Positions 27,669 through 36,271 of a DNA stretch of 64,000 nucleotides are shown piece by piece. This DNA is from Spirillospora albida. Lineage in GTDB: Bacteria; Actinomycetota; Actinomycetes; Streptosporangiales; Streptosporangiaceae. Every line of letters begins with the position of its first letter. The stretch's first letter is position 1. The notes under the pieces were generated by a model. That model ran no database searches and was not told the DNA's origin. It was given only the letters and a program-made list of their open reading frames with translations. The position numbers and the translations under genes are program-made. The DNA lies in the NCBI RefSeq assembly GCF_000718255.1, contig NZ_JOFJ01000005.1:124001-188000 (forward strand), written 5' to 3'.

Positions 27669-28067
27669 TCAGGCGACGGCGCGCATCGCGGTGAGGAAGA
27701 CCAGGACGACCGTGGTGACGGCGATGCCGCCGTGCAGGGCGACGGCGGTCGCGGGGAACGCGTGCTCGGCGCCGCGGGCGTGCCGTCCGCCGCGGCCGAC
27801 GAGCCAGCGGGTGAACAGCATGAAGCCCTGGAGGACGACGACGAGCAGCGCGTAGAACGCCGCCCACGCGTACGCCGAACGCGCGGTGGCCAGGTAGGCG
27901 ACCCACATGGCGAGCCCGAGGACGGCGGCGAGCGGGTGGCCGGCCACGAGCAGCACCGGGAACCGCGTCACCTTCGTCGACAGTCCCCCGTTCGTCACCC
28001 AGATGAGCAGCAGATAGGCGCCGGCGCCGGCCGCCAGGATCCACGCGGCGAGTGCGGCGAACTCCAC
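27669..28067 (-). CDS. Small integral membrane protein, four predicted TM segments
   Basis: A 132-residue hydrophobic protein with four likely transmembrane helices (about 5-25, 40-60, 68-88, 112-130) and a basic loop GRGGRHARGAEH near residue 95. I do not recognise a family with certainty. It is convergent with glgX, the two stops being separated by three bases. The hydrophobicity pattern and ATG start make a real gene likely; function unknown. Confidence 0.65.
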   Translation of the reverse strand: MEFAALAAWILAAGAGAYLLLIWVTNGGLSTKVTRFPVLLVAGHPLAAVLGLAMWVAYLATARSAYAWAAFYALLVVVLQGFMLFTRWLVGRGGRHARGAEHAFPATAVALHGGIAVTTVVLVFLTAMRAVA

Positions 28068-28186
28068 TCAGTGCCCCCTTCGGTCTGTTCGTGGTCCAGT
28101 GTCGCCCGTTCGATGCCCCGGCATGACGGATTCGCTGGGATTCACATATCTGTCACCGTTTCGGTGTCGACTACGTTGGGTGTCCT

Positions 28187-28900
28187 ATGCGCAACCTCTC
28201 ACCGGCGTCCGGGCCGGTCGACCTCGTCGCCGCGTACGCCTACCCGCGCACCGGGCCGTGGTTGCGCGCCAACATGGTCGCGAGCCTGGACGGCGCGGCG
28301 CAGCGCGACGAGCGCAGCGCCGGCCTCGGCGGCGCCGCCGACCGGTCGCTGTTCCTGCTGCTGCGCGGCCTCGCCGACGCGGTCGTCGTCGGCGCCGGCA
28401 CGGTGCGCGCGGAGGGCTACGGCCCGGTGCGGCCGCAGGACACCTGGCGCGACGTCCGGGAGGGGCGGCCGCCCGTCCCGCCGCTCGCCGTCGTGTCCCG
28501 CTCCCTCGACCTCGACTTCGACGCCCCCATCTTCACCGAGGCGGCCGTCCCGACGATCGTGCTGGCGACGGCGTCCGCCGCCCCGGACCGGCTGCGAGCC
28601 GCCCGCGAGCACGCCGACGTCGTCATCGCGGGCGAGGACGCGCTCGACTGGGCCGCCGCCGTCCGGGCACTGCGCGAACGCGGTTTCCAGCGGCTGCTGT
28701 GCGAGGGCGGACCCGCCGTCCTGGCCCAGGTGGTGGCGGCCGGCCTGCTGGACGAGCTGTGCCTGACGCTGAGTCCGCTGCTATTGGCCGGGCATCCGGC
28801 GCGCATCCTGAACGGACCGCCCATTCCCATCCCGCCCCATCTGCGGCTGGGGCACGTCCTGGAGGAGGACGACTTCCTGTTCCTGCGCTACACGCGGTAA
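28187..28900 (+). CDS. RibD C-terminal-like (pyrimidine reductase) family protein A
   Basis: A 237-residue protein of the RibD_C/DHFR-like reductase family. Family marks are NMVASLDGAAQ, GLADAVVVGAGTVRAEGY, and LLCEGGPAVLAQVVAAGLLDEL. True RibD proteins also carry a deaminase domain and sit in rib operons; this is a stand-alone reductase-type protein, so its substrate is uncertain. It converges with a paralogue (28888-29580) and the two coding ends overlap by 13 bp. The upstream gap contains a short hairpin CACCG-TTT-CGGTG near 28160; no strong ribosome site is seen. Confidence 0.82.
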   Translation: MRNLSPASGPVDLVAAYAYPRTGPWLRANMVASLDGAAQRDERSAGLGGAADRSLFLLLRGLADAVVVGAGTVRAEGYGPVRPQDTWRDVREGRPPVPPLAVVSRSLDLDFDAPIFTEAAVPTIVLATASAAPDRLRAAREHADVVIAGEDALDWAAAVRALRERGFQRLLCEGGPAVLAQVVAAGLLDELCLTLSPLLLAGHPARILNGPPIPIPPHLRLGHVLEEDDFLFLRYTR

Positions 28901-28913
28901 CGCAGGAACAGGA
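28875..28913. terminator. Inverted repeat across two convergent gene ends
   Basis: Perfect 13-bp arms TCCTGTTCCTGCG (28875-28887) and CGCAGGAACAGGA (28901-28913) flank a 13-bp spacer that is exactly the overlap of the two reading frames. It arises because both paralogues end in an LFLRY motif encoded with the same codons, and it could act as a bidirectional terminator. Confidence 0.6.
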
Positions 28914-29580
28914 CGCCTTCATCGAGGTAGACGGCCGCGGGCTCGACCTCGGCCGGGGTGTCGAGGGCACCGAGCAGGCGCGTGTGCCGGGGGCTGCCCA
29001 GCAGGGTCGGGGCGATGTTGAGGCAGAGCTCGTCCACCAGTCCCGCCCGCAGGAGCGACGTCGTGAGCGCGGGCCCGCCCTCGCACAGCAGATGCTCATG
29101 ACCGAGGTCGCGCAATTGCCGCACGGCGGCGTGGAGGTCGATGTCGTCCTCCCCCGCGGTCACGGCGCGGACGGTGGGCGGGACCGATCCGCGCGCCTTC
29201 TCGGACGTCACCACGATCGTCGGCGTCTCGGCCGCCGTGAACAGCGGAAGCGTCCAGTCCAGCTCGAGGGACCGGCTGACCACCACGATCGGCGCGGGCG
29301 GCCCTCCCCGGCGCTCCCGCAGATCGGGACGCAGCCGCGCCGGGCCCAGCCGCCCCGTCCGGACGGTGCCGGCGCCGACGAGGACGGCGTCGGCGAGCGC
29401 GCGGAGCGTCCGGAACACGCGGAAATCGGCGTCGCCGCCGAGCCCGTCCGTCCAGCCCTCGGCGTCGGTGACGGCGCCGTCGACGCTCATCACCATCCCG
29501 ACGCGCAGGCCGGGCCGGTCACCGTAGAGCTCGTACGGGTCGAGGCCGTCCGCGGCGGGCTCGGGCAGCAGACGGCGCAT
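28888..29580 (-). CDS. RibD C-terminal-like (pyrimidine reductase) family protein B
   Basis: A 230-residue paralogue of the convergent neighbour. Conserved blocks are VGMVMSVDGAVTD, ALADAVLVGAGTVRTG and HLLCEGGPALTTSLLRAGL. It ends in VLFLRYRV, mirroring the FLFLRYTR end of its partner. The N-terminus (MRRLLPEPAADGLDPYELY) is a longer version than in protein A, as commonly seen in actinobacterial dihydrofolate-reductase-family proteins. ATG at 29580. It is divergent from the DNA ligase gene with 64 bp between starts. Confidence 0.82.
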   Translation of the reverse strand: MRRLLPEPAADGLDPYELYGDRPGLRVGMVMSVDGAVTDAEGWTDGLGGDADFRVFRTLRALADAVLVGAGTVRTGRLGPARLRPDLRERRGGPPAPIVVVSRSLELDWTLPLFTAAETPTIVVTSEKARGSVPPTVRAVTAGEDDIDLHAAVRQLRDLGHEHLLCEGGPALTTSLLRAGLVDELCLNIAPTLLGSPRHTRLLGALDTPAEVEPAAVYLDEGVLFLRYRV

Positions 29581-29644
29581 GACCTGCAGGTTATCGGACG
29601 CGCCGGGGCGGGCTTTTGTCGGTGCGGGAGAGCAGGATGGGGGC

Positions 29645-30739
29645 ATGGACCTGCCGATCACGCCGCCGCTGCCTCCGATGCTGGCCAAGGCGGTCAAGAC
29701 CATGCCGAAGGGCGACGTCCTGTACGAGCCCAAATGGGACGGCTTCCGCTGCATCGTGTTCCGCGACGGCGACGAGGTGGAGCTGTCGAGCCGCGGCGAG
29801 AAGCCGCTCACCCGCTACTTCCCCGAGCTGGTCGAGGCGGTGAAGCGCGAACTCCCCGAACGCTGCGTCGTGGACGGCGAGATCGTGCTGCGGAAGGGCA
29901 CCCGCCTCGACTTCGACGGCCTGCAGCAGCGCATCCACCCCGCCGCGTCCCGTATCAAGCTCCTTTCGGAGCAGACGCCCGCCTCCTTCATCGCCTTCGA
30001 CCTCCTCGCGCTGGGCGAGGAGTCCCTCATGGAGGTCCCGCTCGGCGAACGCCGCCGCCGCCTGGTCGAGACCCTCGGGGGCGTGGGGGCACCCGTCCAT
30101 GTGACGCCCGCGTCCGACTCCCACGAGCTCGCCCTCCGCTGGTTCGACGAGTTCGAGGGGGCCGGCCTCGACGGCGTCATCGCCAAGCCCCTCGACATCC
30201 CCTACCAGCCGGACAAGCGCGCCCTGTGGAAGGTCAAGCACGAGCGGACGGCCGACTGCGTGGTGGCGGGCTTCCGCTGGCACAAGTCGGGCCCGATCGT
30301 CGGCTCCCTCCTCCTCGGCCTCCACAACTCCGAGGGCAGGCTCCAGCACGTCGGCGTCGCGGCGTCCTTCAGCATGAAGCGCCGCGCCGAACTGGTGGAC
30401 GAGCTCCAGCCCTACCGCCTGGAAGACCTCTCGCAGCACCCCTGGGCGGAGTGGGCGAAGCAGACCGAGGCGACCGTCGACCGCATGCCCGGCGCCATCT
30501 CCCGCTGGACGGGCAAGAAGGATCTGAGCTGGGTGCCGCTGCGCCCAGAACTCGTCGTGGAGGTCGCGTACGAGGCGATGGAGGGCGACCGCTTCCGCCA
30601 CACGGCCCGCTTCCGCAACTGGCGCCCCGACCGGACCCCCGGGTCCTGCACCTACGAGCAGCTGGAGGTCCCGGCGGCCTACGACCTGGACGAGATCCTG
30701 AGTGGCCGCGCCGCACCGAACACCCGAACCGACCGCTGA
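29645..30739 (+). CDS. ligC: ATP-dependent DNA ligase (LigC type)
   Basis: A 364-residue ATP-dependent DNA ligase with nucleotidyl-transferase motif I in VLYEPKWDGFRCIVFRDG (Lys as AMP acceptor, near residue 31), motif IIIa FIAFDLLALGEES, motif IV GLDGVIAKPL and motif V LWKVKHERTAD, then an OB fold. Length and arrangement fit LigC rather than LigD (no polymerase or nuclease domain) or LigB. A LigD-type polymerase gene lies 6 kb downstream, and actinobacterial LigC and PrimPolC are thought to cooperate in short-gap excision repair. Preceded by GGATGGGGGC before ATG at 29645. Confidence 0.92.
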   Translation: MDLPITPPLPPMLAKAVKTMPKGDVLYEPKWDGFRCIVFRDGDEVELSSRGEKPLTRYFPELVEAVKRELPERCVVDGEIVLRKGTRLDFDGLQQRIHPAASRIKLLSEQTPASFIAFDLLALGEESLMEVPLGERRRRLVETLGGVGAPVHVTPASDSHELALRWFDEFEGAGLDGVIAKPLDIPYQPDKRALWKVKHERTADCVVAGFRWHKSGPIVGSLLLGLHNSEGRLQHVGVAASFSMKRRAELVDELQPYRLEDLSQHPWAEWAKQTEATVDRMPGAISRWTGKKDLSWVPLRPELVVEVAYEAMEGDRFRHTARFRNWRPDRTPGSCTYEQLEVPAAYDLDEILSGRAAPNTRTDR

Positions 30740-30836
30740 CCCGCCACCCCTGGGAGACGTGAGGCTCAGCCACGGCCCGCCGGGTCAGGGCACCCCACCG
30801 CGGCGAGCGAAGAGGATGCCCCGACCCGGGACGGGG

Positions 30837-30853
30837 GCCCTGAGCGTCAGGGC
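30837..30853. terminator. Short hairpin between ligC and phoD
   Basis: GCCCTGA-GCG-TCAGGGC, a perfect 7-bp stem that includes the phoD stop codon. It lies about 100 bp after the ligC stop. No T-tract follows, so it is at best a weak terminator for the two convergent genes. Confidence 0.35.
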
Positions 30854-32526
30854 TGGGTCTCGTTGCGGACGGTCTCGTCGATGAGCTGCTGGTCCGTGCG
30901 CGGGGCCGACTTGGCGGACATGAGCGGGCGCAGGTAGGTCTGGTTGACGCCGGGAACGCCGTCCTCGATGACGAAGGTCGCCTTGGTGGAGATCTCGGCG
31001 CCGGGCGTCCGGACGTAGGGGAGGGTCTTGAAGTCGACCTTCATCTCGTCCTTGCCGATGGTCGTCATCACGTAGCCGCGCTGGTTGTTGTAGAACTTCA
31101 GATGCGGGTTGATCTTGAGATACGGGTGGTCGGCGGGGTTGGAGTCCTTCCCGTCGCCGGTGCTGGTGACGGACGTGCAGACGAGTTCGGAGCCGACCGT
31201 CCTCGATTCGGGGTCGTCGTAGTTCGCCTTCAGGTCGCCGGCCCAGTGGGCGTGCACGTCGCCGGTGAGCACGACGGGGTTGCGGACCTTGGCGGACTGC
31301 CAGCCCTTCTGGATGCGGTCGCGGGAGGCGACGTAGCCGTCCCAGGCGTCCATGGACGTCTTCTTGACGGGGCCGGCGGTGTTGTCGCGCTGCGCGAAGA
31401 AGACCTGCTGGCCGAGGATGTCCCAGCGGGCGCGGTGCCGGCGGAAACCGTCCAGGAGCCACTTCTCCTGGCGGGCTCCGGTGATGGAGCGCTTGGGGTC
31501 GGACGCGTCGGCGCAGTCCTTGTAGCCGTCGCCGCAGGCCTGGTCGTCGCGGAACTGGCGGGTGTCGAGCATGTGGAGGTTGGCCAGGCGGCCCCACTGG
31601 ACGCGGCGGTAGACCTGCATGTCGGGGCCGTTCGGGAGGGAGCGGCGGCGCAGCGGCATGTTCTCGTAGTAGGCCCGGAACGCGGCGGCGCGGCGGGCGC
31701 GGAAGGCCGCCGGGTCGGGGGTGTCGGAGTTCGCCTCGGGAACGTCGTCGGCCCAGTTGTTCTCGATCTCGTGGTCGTCGAAGACGACGAGCCAGGGCGC
31801 GGCCCGGTGAGCGGCCTGCAGGTCGGTGTCGGACTTGTACTGGGCGTGGCGGAGCCGGTAGTTCGCGAGGGTGACGGTCTCGGGGCCGTCGTGGTCGCGG
31901 ACGTTCCCGCCCGCGATGACGTAGACGCCCTTCTTGTACTCGTACTGGTAGTCGCCGAGGTGGAGGACGAGGTCGGGGTTCTCCTCCGCGAGCCGCCGGT
32001 ACGCGGTGAAGTAGCCGTGCTCGAACTGGCTGCATGAGACGAAGCCCATGGTGAGGGCGGGACCGTAGGTGGCGGGGTGCGGGGTGGTGCGCGTCCGGCC
32101 GACCGGGGAGATGTGCCTGCCGGTGCGGAACCGGTACCAGTACTCGCGGCCGGGCCGCAGGCCGCCCAGTTCGACGTGGACGGCGTGCGCGGAGGCGGGT
32201 CGGGCGGCGGCGGTGCCGCGCCGCTCGATGCGGCGGAACCGCTCGTCGGTGGAGATCTCCCACTGGACGGGGAGGGTGCGCGCGGGCATGCCGCCGAACC
32301 CGTCCTCGGCGAGGGGGTTCACGGCGAGGCGCGTCCAGAGGACGAAGCCGTCGTGGTCGGGGTCGCCGGACGCGACGCCGAGGGTGAAGGGGTCGCCGGC
32401 CGGGACGGGGGCGCGGCCGGGCGCGGCCTGGGCGAGCGCGGGGGTGGCGAGGGTGGCGGCGCCGACGGTGAGGCCGGTGGCGGCGAGGAAGGAGCGGCGG
32501 TCGAGCGGACGGACGAAGTCGGCCAT
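30847..32526 (-). CDS. phoD: PhoD-family alkaline phosphatase, Tat-exported
   Basis: A 559-residue PhoD phosphomonoesterase/phosphodiesterase. The N-terminus is a clear Tat signal (DRRSFLAATG followed by a hydrophobic stretch ending ALAQAAPG). Family blocks include LGVASGDPDHDGFVLWTRL, FVSCSQFEHGYFTAYR, LHLGDYQYEYKKGVY, VVFDDHEIENNWADD and VVLTGDVHAHWAGDL, which hold the metal ligands. It should release phosphate outside the cell. ATG at 32526 with GAAAGG upstream. A single PHO-box-like unit lies about 93 bp upstream, which agrees with PhoP control, though the site is incomplete. Confidence 0.95.
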   Translation of the reverse strand: MADFVRPLDRRSFLAATGLTVGAATLATPALAQAAPGRAPVPAGDPFTLGVASGDPDHDGFVLWTRLAVNPLAEDGFGGMPARTLPVQWEISTDERFRRIERRGTAAARPASAHAVHVELGGLRPGREYWYRFRTGRHISPVGRTRTTPHPATYGPALTMGFVSCSQFEHGYFTAYRRLAEENPDLVLHLGDYQYEYKKGVYVIAGGNVRDHDGPETVTLANYRLRHAQYKSDTDLQAAHRAAPWLVVFDDHEIENNWADDVPEANSDTPDPAAFRARRAAAFRAYYENMPLRRRSLPNGPDMQVYRRVQWGRLANLHMLDTRQFRDDQACGDGYKDCADASDPKRSITGARQEKWLLDGFRRHRARWDILGQQVFFAQRDNTAGPVKKTSMDAWDGYVASRDRIQKGWQSAKVRNPVVLTGDVHAHWAGDLKANYDDPESRTVGSELVCTSVTSTGDGKDSNPADHPYLKINPHLKFYNNQRGYVMTTIGKDEMKVDFKTLPYVRTPGAEISTKATFVIEDGVPGVNQTYLRPLMSAKSAPRTDQQLIDETVRNETQP

Positions 32527-32618
32527 CTGTGACCTTTCGGAGGTATCCGGCTTGATCGCCGGAAAGCCTCACAAGGGCCGATGGCCGAAGGGCGCCGCGC
32601 AGATGACGTCCGCGACAA

Positions 32619-32629
32619 CGAGAGTGAAC
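32619..32629 (-). promoter_or_regulatory. PHO-box-like 11-bp unit upstream of phoD
   Basis: On the minus strand this reads GTTCACTCTCG, a good match to the 11-bp direct-repeat unit (GTTCAYYYRSG) of actinomycete PhoP sites. The following 11-mer (TTGTCGCGGAC) is a poor second unit, so the call is weak. Confidence 0.3.
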
Positions 32630-32673
32630 GATCCCTTGGGGAGTGCCGGGAGCGCATGAGGGATGCTAGAGTG

Positions 32674-32689
32674 GCAACTTACGAGTTGC
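32674..32689. promoter_or_regulatory. Dyad operator overlapping the likely helD promoter
   Basis: GCAACT-TACG-AGTTGC is a perfect dyad. Its right half overlaps a possible -35 element (TTGCAT, 32686-32691), which is followed 16 bp later by TATGAAT at 32708-32714. The layout fits a repressor site controlling the HelD-like gene; the regulator is not in the window as far as I can tell. Confidence 0.5.
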
Positions 32690-32731
32690 ATACAGATGCC
32701 CGCATCCTATGAATAGGAGAATACCGAACGC

Positions 32732-35110
32732 ATGGGAATCCGTCAAGCGCCTCCTGTCAACCCTGATCCGGCCGGCGGCCGGGAGGCGGCCCTGCGCACC
32801 GAGCAGGAGTACGTCTCCCACCTGTACGCACGTCTCGACGAGGAGCGCGCCGCCGCCGAGGAGTCCCTGCGCGCCGCCCCCGTCGCGGGTGGCGGCAGCG
32901 TGATCCAGGCCAGGGTCGAAAGCACCGTCGCCACCGAGGAGGCGGCCCGCCGCCTCGCCCGGCTCGGCGGCGTCGAGCCGGGCCTGTGCTTCGGCCGCAT
33001 CGACCACCGCCCCGCGGACGGCGAACCCGGCGACACCTTCTACATCGGCCGGATCGGGCTGCGCGACGCCGACCACGAGCCCATCCTGATCGACTGGCGG
33101 GCGGCCGCGGCGCGTCCGTTCTACACCGCGACGACCGTCGCGCCAGGGACCCTCGCGCGCCGCCGGCACCTGCACCTGCGCGGCCGCCGGGTCGTCCGGC
33201 TCGACGACGAGGTCTTCGATCTGGACGCCCTGGACGAGGAGCAGCGGCGCGAGATCACCGGTGAGGCCGCCCTGCTCGCCGCCCTCCGCCGGGGCCGGAC
33301 GGGCCGGATGAGCGACGTCGTCGCCACCATCCAGCGGGAGCAGGACCAGGTCATCCGGTCGGACCTGCACGGCGTGCTCGTCGTCCAGGGCGGTCCCGGC
33401 ACCGGCAAGACCGTCGCCGCCCTGCACCGCGCCGCCTACCTGCTCTACACGCACCGGGACGTGCTGGAGCGGCGCGGGGTCCTGATCGTCGGCCCGAACG
33501 CGACGTTCCTGCGCTACATCGAGCAGGTGCTCCCCGGCCTCGGCGAGACCGACGTCGTCCTCGCCACGGTCGGCGAGCTGTACCCGGGCGTGCGGGCGAG
33601 CGCGTCCGACGAGCCCGCCGTCGCCGTGGTGAAGGGCGATCCGCGCATGGCGGACGCCGTCGAGGAGGCCGTCCGCGCCCGCCAGCGGATCCCCGAGGGC
33701 GGCCTGAAAGTGGACGTCGAGGGCATGACGCTGCATGTCGACGAGGAGACCTGCACCCTGATCCGGGACACCGCCCGGGGGCTGCGCCTGCCCCACAACG
33801 TGCAGCGGCGCCGGTTCGTCCACGACATGCTGGAGGCCCTCGCGATCGACCGCGCCGAGCAGTACGAGCGCCTCATGGACGAGCCCCTCGAGCAGATCAT
33901 CGCGGAGGGCGGCACGCCGCCCTGGCTGCGGGAACTGCTCGACGAGGCGGAGGACGCCCCGCTCCTCGACGAGACCGACCTGCGCCTCGCGAAGGAGGCG
34001 CTGTGGCACGATCCGTCCGTCCGCCGGGCACTGGACGGCCTGTGGCCGGAGACGACCCCGCAGCAGCTCCTCGCCGGCCTCTACGCCGACCCGGACGTCG
34101 CGACCGTCCTGACCCCCGGGGAGCGCGCGCTCCTGCGCCGTCCCGCCGGGGCCCCCTGGACGACGTCCGACGTGCCCCTGCTCGACGAGGCCGCGGAGCT
34201 GCTCGGCGTCGACGACGCCGCCGAGCGCGCCCGCGCCCGCGCCGCCGAACTGGCGCGGCGGGCGGACGACGAGCTGTACGCGCGGGAGGTCCTCGCGAAC
34301 AGCGGCGTGGCCGAGATGCTGGAGGCGGGCGGGTTCGGGGCCGCCCATCTGGCCTACCGGCACGAGGACCACGGCCCGCGGCTCACCACCGCGCAGCGCG
34401 CCGCCGCCGACCGCACCTGGGCGTACGGCCACGTCATCGTGGACGAGGCGCAGGAGCTGTCCGCGATGGCGTGGCGCACGCTGATGCGGCGCGTCCCGAC
34501 CCGGTCCATGACCGTCGTCGGCGACATCGCGCAGACGGGCAGCGCGGCGGGCGCCGCGTCCTGGGGCGACATGCTGGACCCCTACGTCCCCGGACGCTGG
34601 CGAGAGCAGCGCCTCCTGGTCAACTACCGCACCCCCGCCGCGATCATGAAGGTGGCCGAGGAGGTCCTCGCCGCCGTCGCCCCCGACCAGACGCCCCCCG
34701 TCCCCGTCCGCGACGACGCCCCGCCGCCCCGCGCCCTGGCGCTGCCGGTGGACGCGCTCGCCGAGCTGGTGCGGACCGAGCTGAACGACGTCGCCCCCGA
34801 CGACATGGGCGAGGGCCGGCTCGCGGTCATCACGTCCCACGCGCGGCGCCCGGCCGTCCTCGCCGCGCTCCCGGACGCGGCCGTCGGCGCGACGCCCGAG
34901 GCCCTCGACTCCCCCACCGTCGTGCTCACCTGCACCGAGGCGAAGGGCCTGGAGTTCGACTCGGTGATCGTGGTCGACCCCGCGGGCATGCTGGCCGAGT
35001 CACCGAAGGGCGGCCAGGACCTCTATGTCGCCCTCACCCGGGCGACCCGTCACCTGACGATCGTCCACAACGGCGACCTCCCGCCCCTGCTGGCGGGCGT
35101 GGAGGGCTGA
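32732..35110 (+). CDS. helD: HelD-like UvrD-family helicase
   Basis: A 792-residue superfamily-1 ATPase related to HelD/HelR, the RNA-polymerase-associated helicase-like proteins that remove or recycle stalled polymerase. Walker A is VVQGGPGTGKTVAALHRA (about residue 218), motif II is VIVDEAQELSAMAW, and the C-terminal motifs are LLVNYRTPAAIM and VLTCTEAKGLEFDSVIVV with YVALTRATRHLTI. The N-terminal coiled region (EQEYVSHLYARLDEERAAAEE) that enters the polymerase secondary channel in HelD is present. Some actinobacterial homologues confer rifamycin tolerance. The classic rifamycin-associated element was not found upstream; a different dyad overlaps the promoter. Confidence 0.9.
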   Translation: MGIRQAPPVNPDPAGGREAALRTEQEYVSHLYARLDEERAAAEESLRAAPVAGGGSVIQARVESTVATEEAARRLARLGGVEPGLCFGRIDHRPADGEPGDTFYIGRIGLRDADHEPILIDWRAAAARPFYTATTVAPGTLARRRHLHLRGRRVVRLDDEVFDLDALDEEQRREITGEAALLAALRRGRTGRMSDVVATIQREQDQVIRSDLHGVLVVQGGPGTGKTVAALHRAAYLLYTHRDVLERRGVLIVGPNATFLRYIEQVLPGLGETDVVLATVGELYPGVRASASDEPAVAVVKGDPRMADAVEEAVRARQRIPEGGLKVDVEGMTLHVDEETCTLIRDTARGLRLPHNVQRRRFVHDMLEALAIDRAEQYERLMDEPLEQIIAEGGTPPWLRELLDEAEDAPLLDETDLRLAKEALWHDPSVRRALDGLWPETTPQQLLAGLYADPDVATVLTPGERALLRRPAGAPWTTSDVPLLDEAAELLGVDDAAERARARAAELARRADDELYAREVLANSGVAEMLEAGGFGAAHLAYRHEDHGPRLTTAQRAAADRTWAYGHVIVDEAQELSAMAWRTLMRRVPTRSMTVVGDIAQTGSAAGAASWGDMLDPYVPGRWREQRLLVNYRTPAAIMKVAEEVLAAVAPDQTPPVPVRDDAPPPRALALPVDALAELVRTELNDVAPDDMGEGRLAVITSHARRPAVLAALPDAAVGATPEALDSPTVVLTCTEAKGLEFDSVIVVDPAGMLAESPKGGQDLYVALTRATRHLTIVHNGDLPPLLAGVEG

Positions 35111-35299
35111 TCAGCGGCTCTTGAGGGACCGGCGCCAGGTCAGGCCGGTGCCGGGGATCCGCAGCGTGATGTAGCGGCGCCCGTCCGCACTCTGGGTGTA
35201 GCGGGCGCCGCCGCGGCCCACACTGTGCCCGACGCCCTTCTTGGAGAAGTTCAGCCGGAACGGCCCCTTACGCACGGACTTGCGATAGCTCCAACCCAT
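35111..35299 (-). CDS. DUF4236 small basic protein
   Basis: A 62-residue, Arg/Lys-rich protein of the DUF4236 family, recognised by GWSYRKSVRKGPFRLNFSKKG followed by G-V-G-H-S-V-G (first segment about residues 2-21). Function unknown; in this family the domain often sits at the N-terminus of small, possibly membrane-associated proteins. The ribosome site is excellent (AGGAGG, 6 bp before ATG). It converges with helD: its stop begins one base after the helD stop. Confidence 0.8.
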   Translation of the reverse strand: MGWSYRKSVRKGPFRLNFSKKGVGHSVGRGGARYTQSADGRRYITLRIPGTGLTWRRSLKSR

Positions 35300-35583
35300 G
35301 ACGGCCTCCTAGATCGCTTCCCCCGGAAGGCTGCCCCACCCCACTCCCCCGGCACCGGAGACCCCAATACGGACATCCCAAATACACCCACACCACAACC
35401 CGGAACCACACACCCCCAGACCGCCTCCACCCCGCCCGCCGGACGGCCCCCGAGAAAATCACGCGGCGACCTTCTAAAAATCGAGTCACCACATGGTCAC
35501 ACTTTGTCAGTGAAACCCTCTCCACCGAACCCTGCTCTAGGCCACCATGAGGTATCACGCCTAGACTCGCGAACGGAGGCGGA

Positions 35584-35793
35584 ATGTCCCCCAACCTCAG
35601 CAGGGAGCTGAGGGCGGTCCGCAAAGAGGCCGTGAGCCAAGGCTGGACGGTGCTCCGGGGCAAGAGGTACTGGAAGCTACGCTGCCCGTGTCCGATGAAG
35701 CACAAGAAGTCGATGAGCCTCACGCCGTCGAATCCGAACTACGTCAAGAACCTGCTCGGTGAACTGCGCCGGGCCACGTGCTGGAAGGGGTGA
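35584..35793 (+). CDS. Small HicA-like basic protein, first gene of a two-gene module
   Basis: A 69-residue basic protein with an N-terminal amphipathic helix, then WTVLRGKRYWKLRCPCP and KHKKSMSLTPSNPNY. The G-W-x-V-x-R-G-K pattern and small size are reminiscent of HicA-type double-stranded-RNA-binding toxins, but the CPCP insertion differs and I would not assign that family firmly. AGGCGGA precedes ATG at 35584. A second small gene follows with 5 bp between them, so the two are probably co-transcribed. Confidence 0.7.
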   Translation: MSPNLSRELRAVRKEAVSQGWTVLRGKRYWKLRCPCPMKHKKSMSLTPSNPNYVKNLLGELRRATCWKG

Positions 35794-35798
35794 GCCAG

Positions 35799-36146
35799 AT
35801 GACCTTCTACCTCCGGGCCGACCTCACCTTCGTCTGCGTAGATACGGCACGCGATACCGACGAGGAGTTCGACGCCTTCACGGACGCCGTCACCGACGCT
35901 CTCTACGACCTGGCCGAGGTCGACGAGGGGATCATCGACCCGGACATCACCGCGAGCATCGCCGAGCGGCGAGCCGACATCTTCATGGGCATCACCGCGG
36001 ACACGAGGGCGGACGCCTCCCGGCTCTTCCTCGCCAACGTCCGGGCGGCGCTGCATGCGGCCGGGTGCGGCACTCCGGGATGGCCCATCTACAAGCCGAC
36101 CACCCAGGTTCCGCAGGTCCGGCAGGCCGACTTCGCGGGCGCCTGA
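35799..36146 (+). CDS. Acidic small protein, second gene of a two-gene module
   Basis: A 115-residue acidic protein beginning MTFYLRADLTFVCVD, with the acidic helix DTDEEFDAFTDAVTDAL and an internal ADIFMGITADTRADA. No family recognised. It follows a small basic protein by 5 bp with GGAAGGGG upstream of ATG at 35799. The basic-acidic pairing looks like a toxin-antitoxin arrangement, but neither gene has a diagnostic motif, so this is inference. Confidence 0.65.
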   Translation: MTFYLRADLTFVCVDTARDTDEEFDAFTDAVTDALYDLAEVDEGIIDPDITASIAERRADIFMGITADTRADASRLFLANVRAALHAAGCGTPGWPIYKPTTQVPQVRQADFAGA

Positions 36147-36271
36147 ACCTCACCGTTCGAGCATACGGGCGACTGTTCTCAGCAGCCTCCGGGGCGACAC
36201 CGCGAGTCGCGTGGGCCGCACCGAGCGGCCCGCGCCGGTGCGGTGAACGGGGCGGGACGCGCGGCCAGGGG

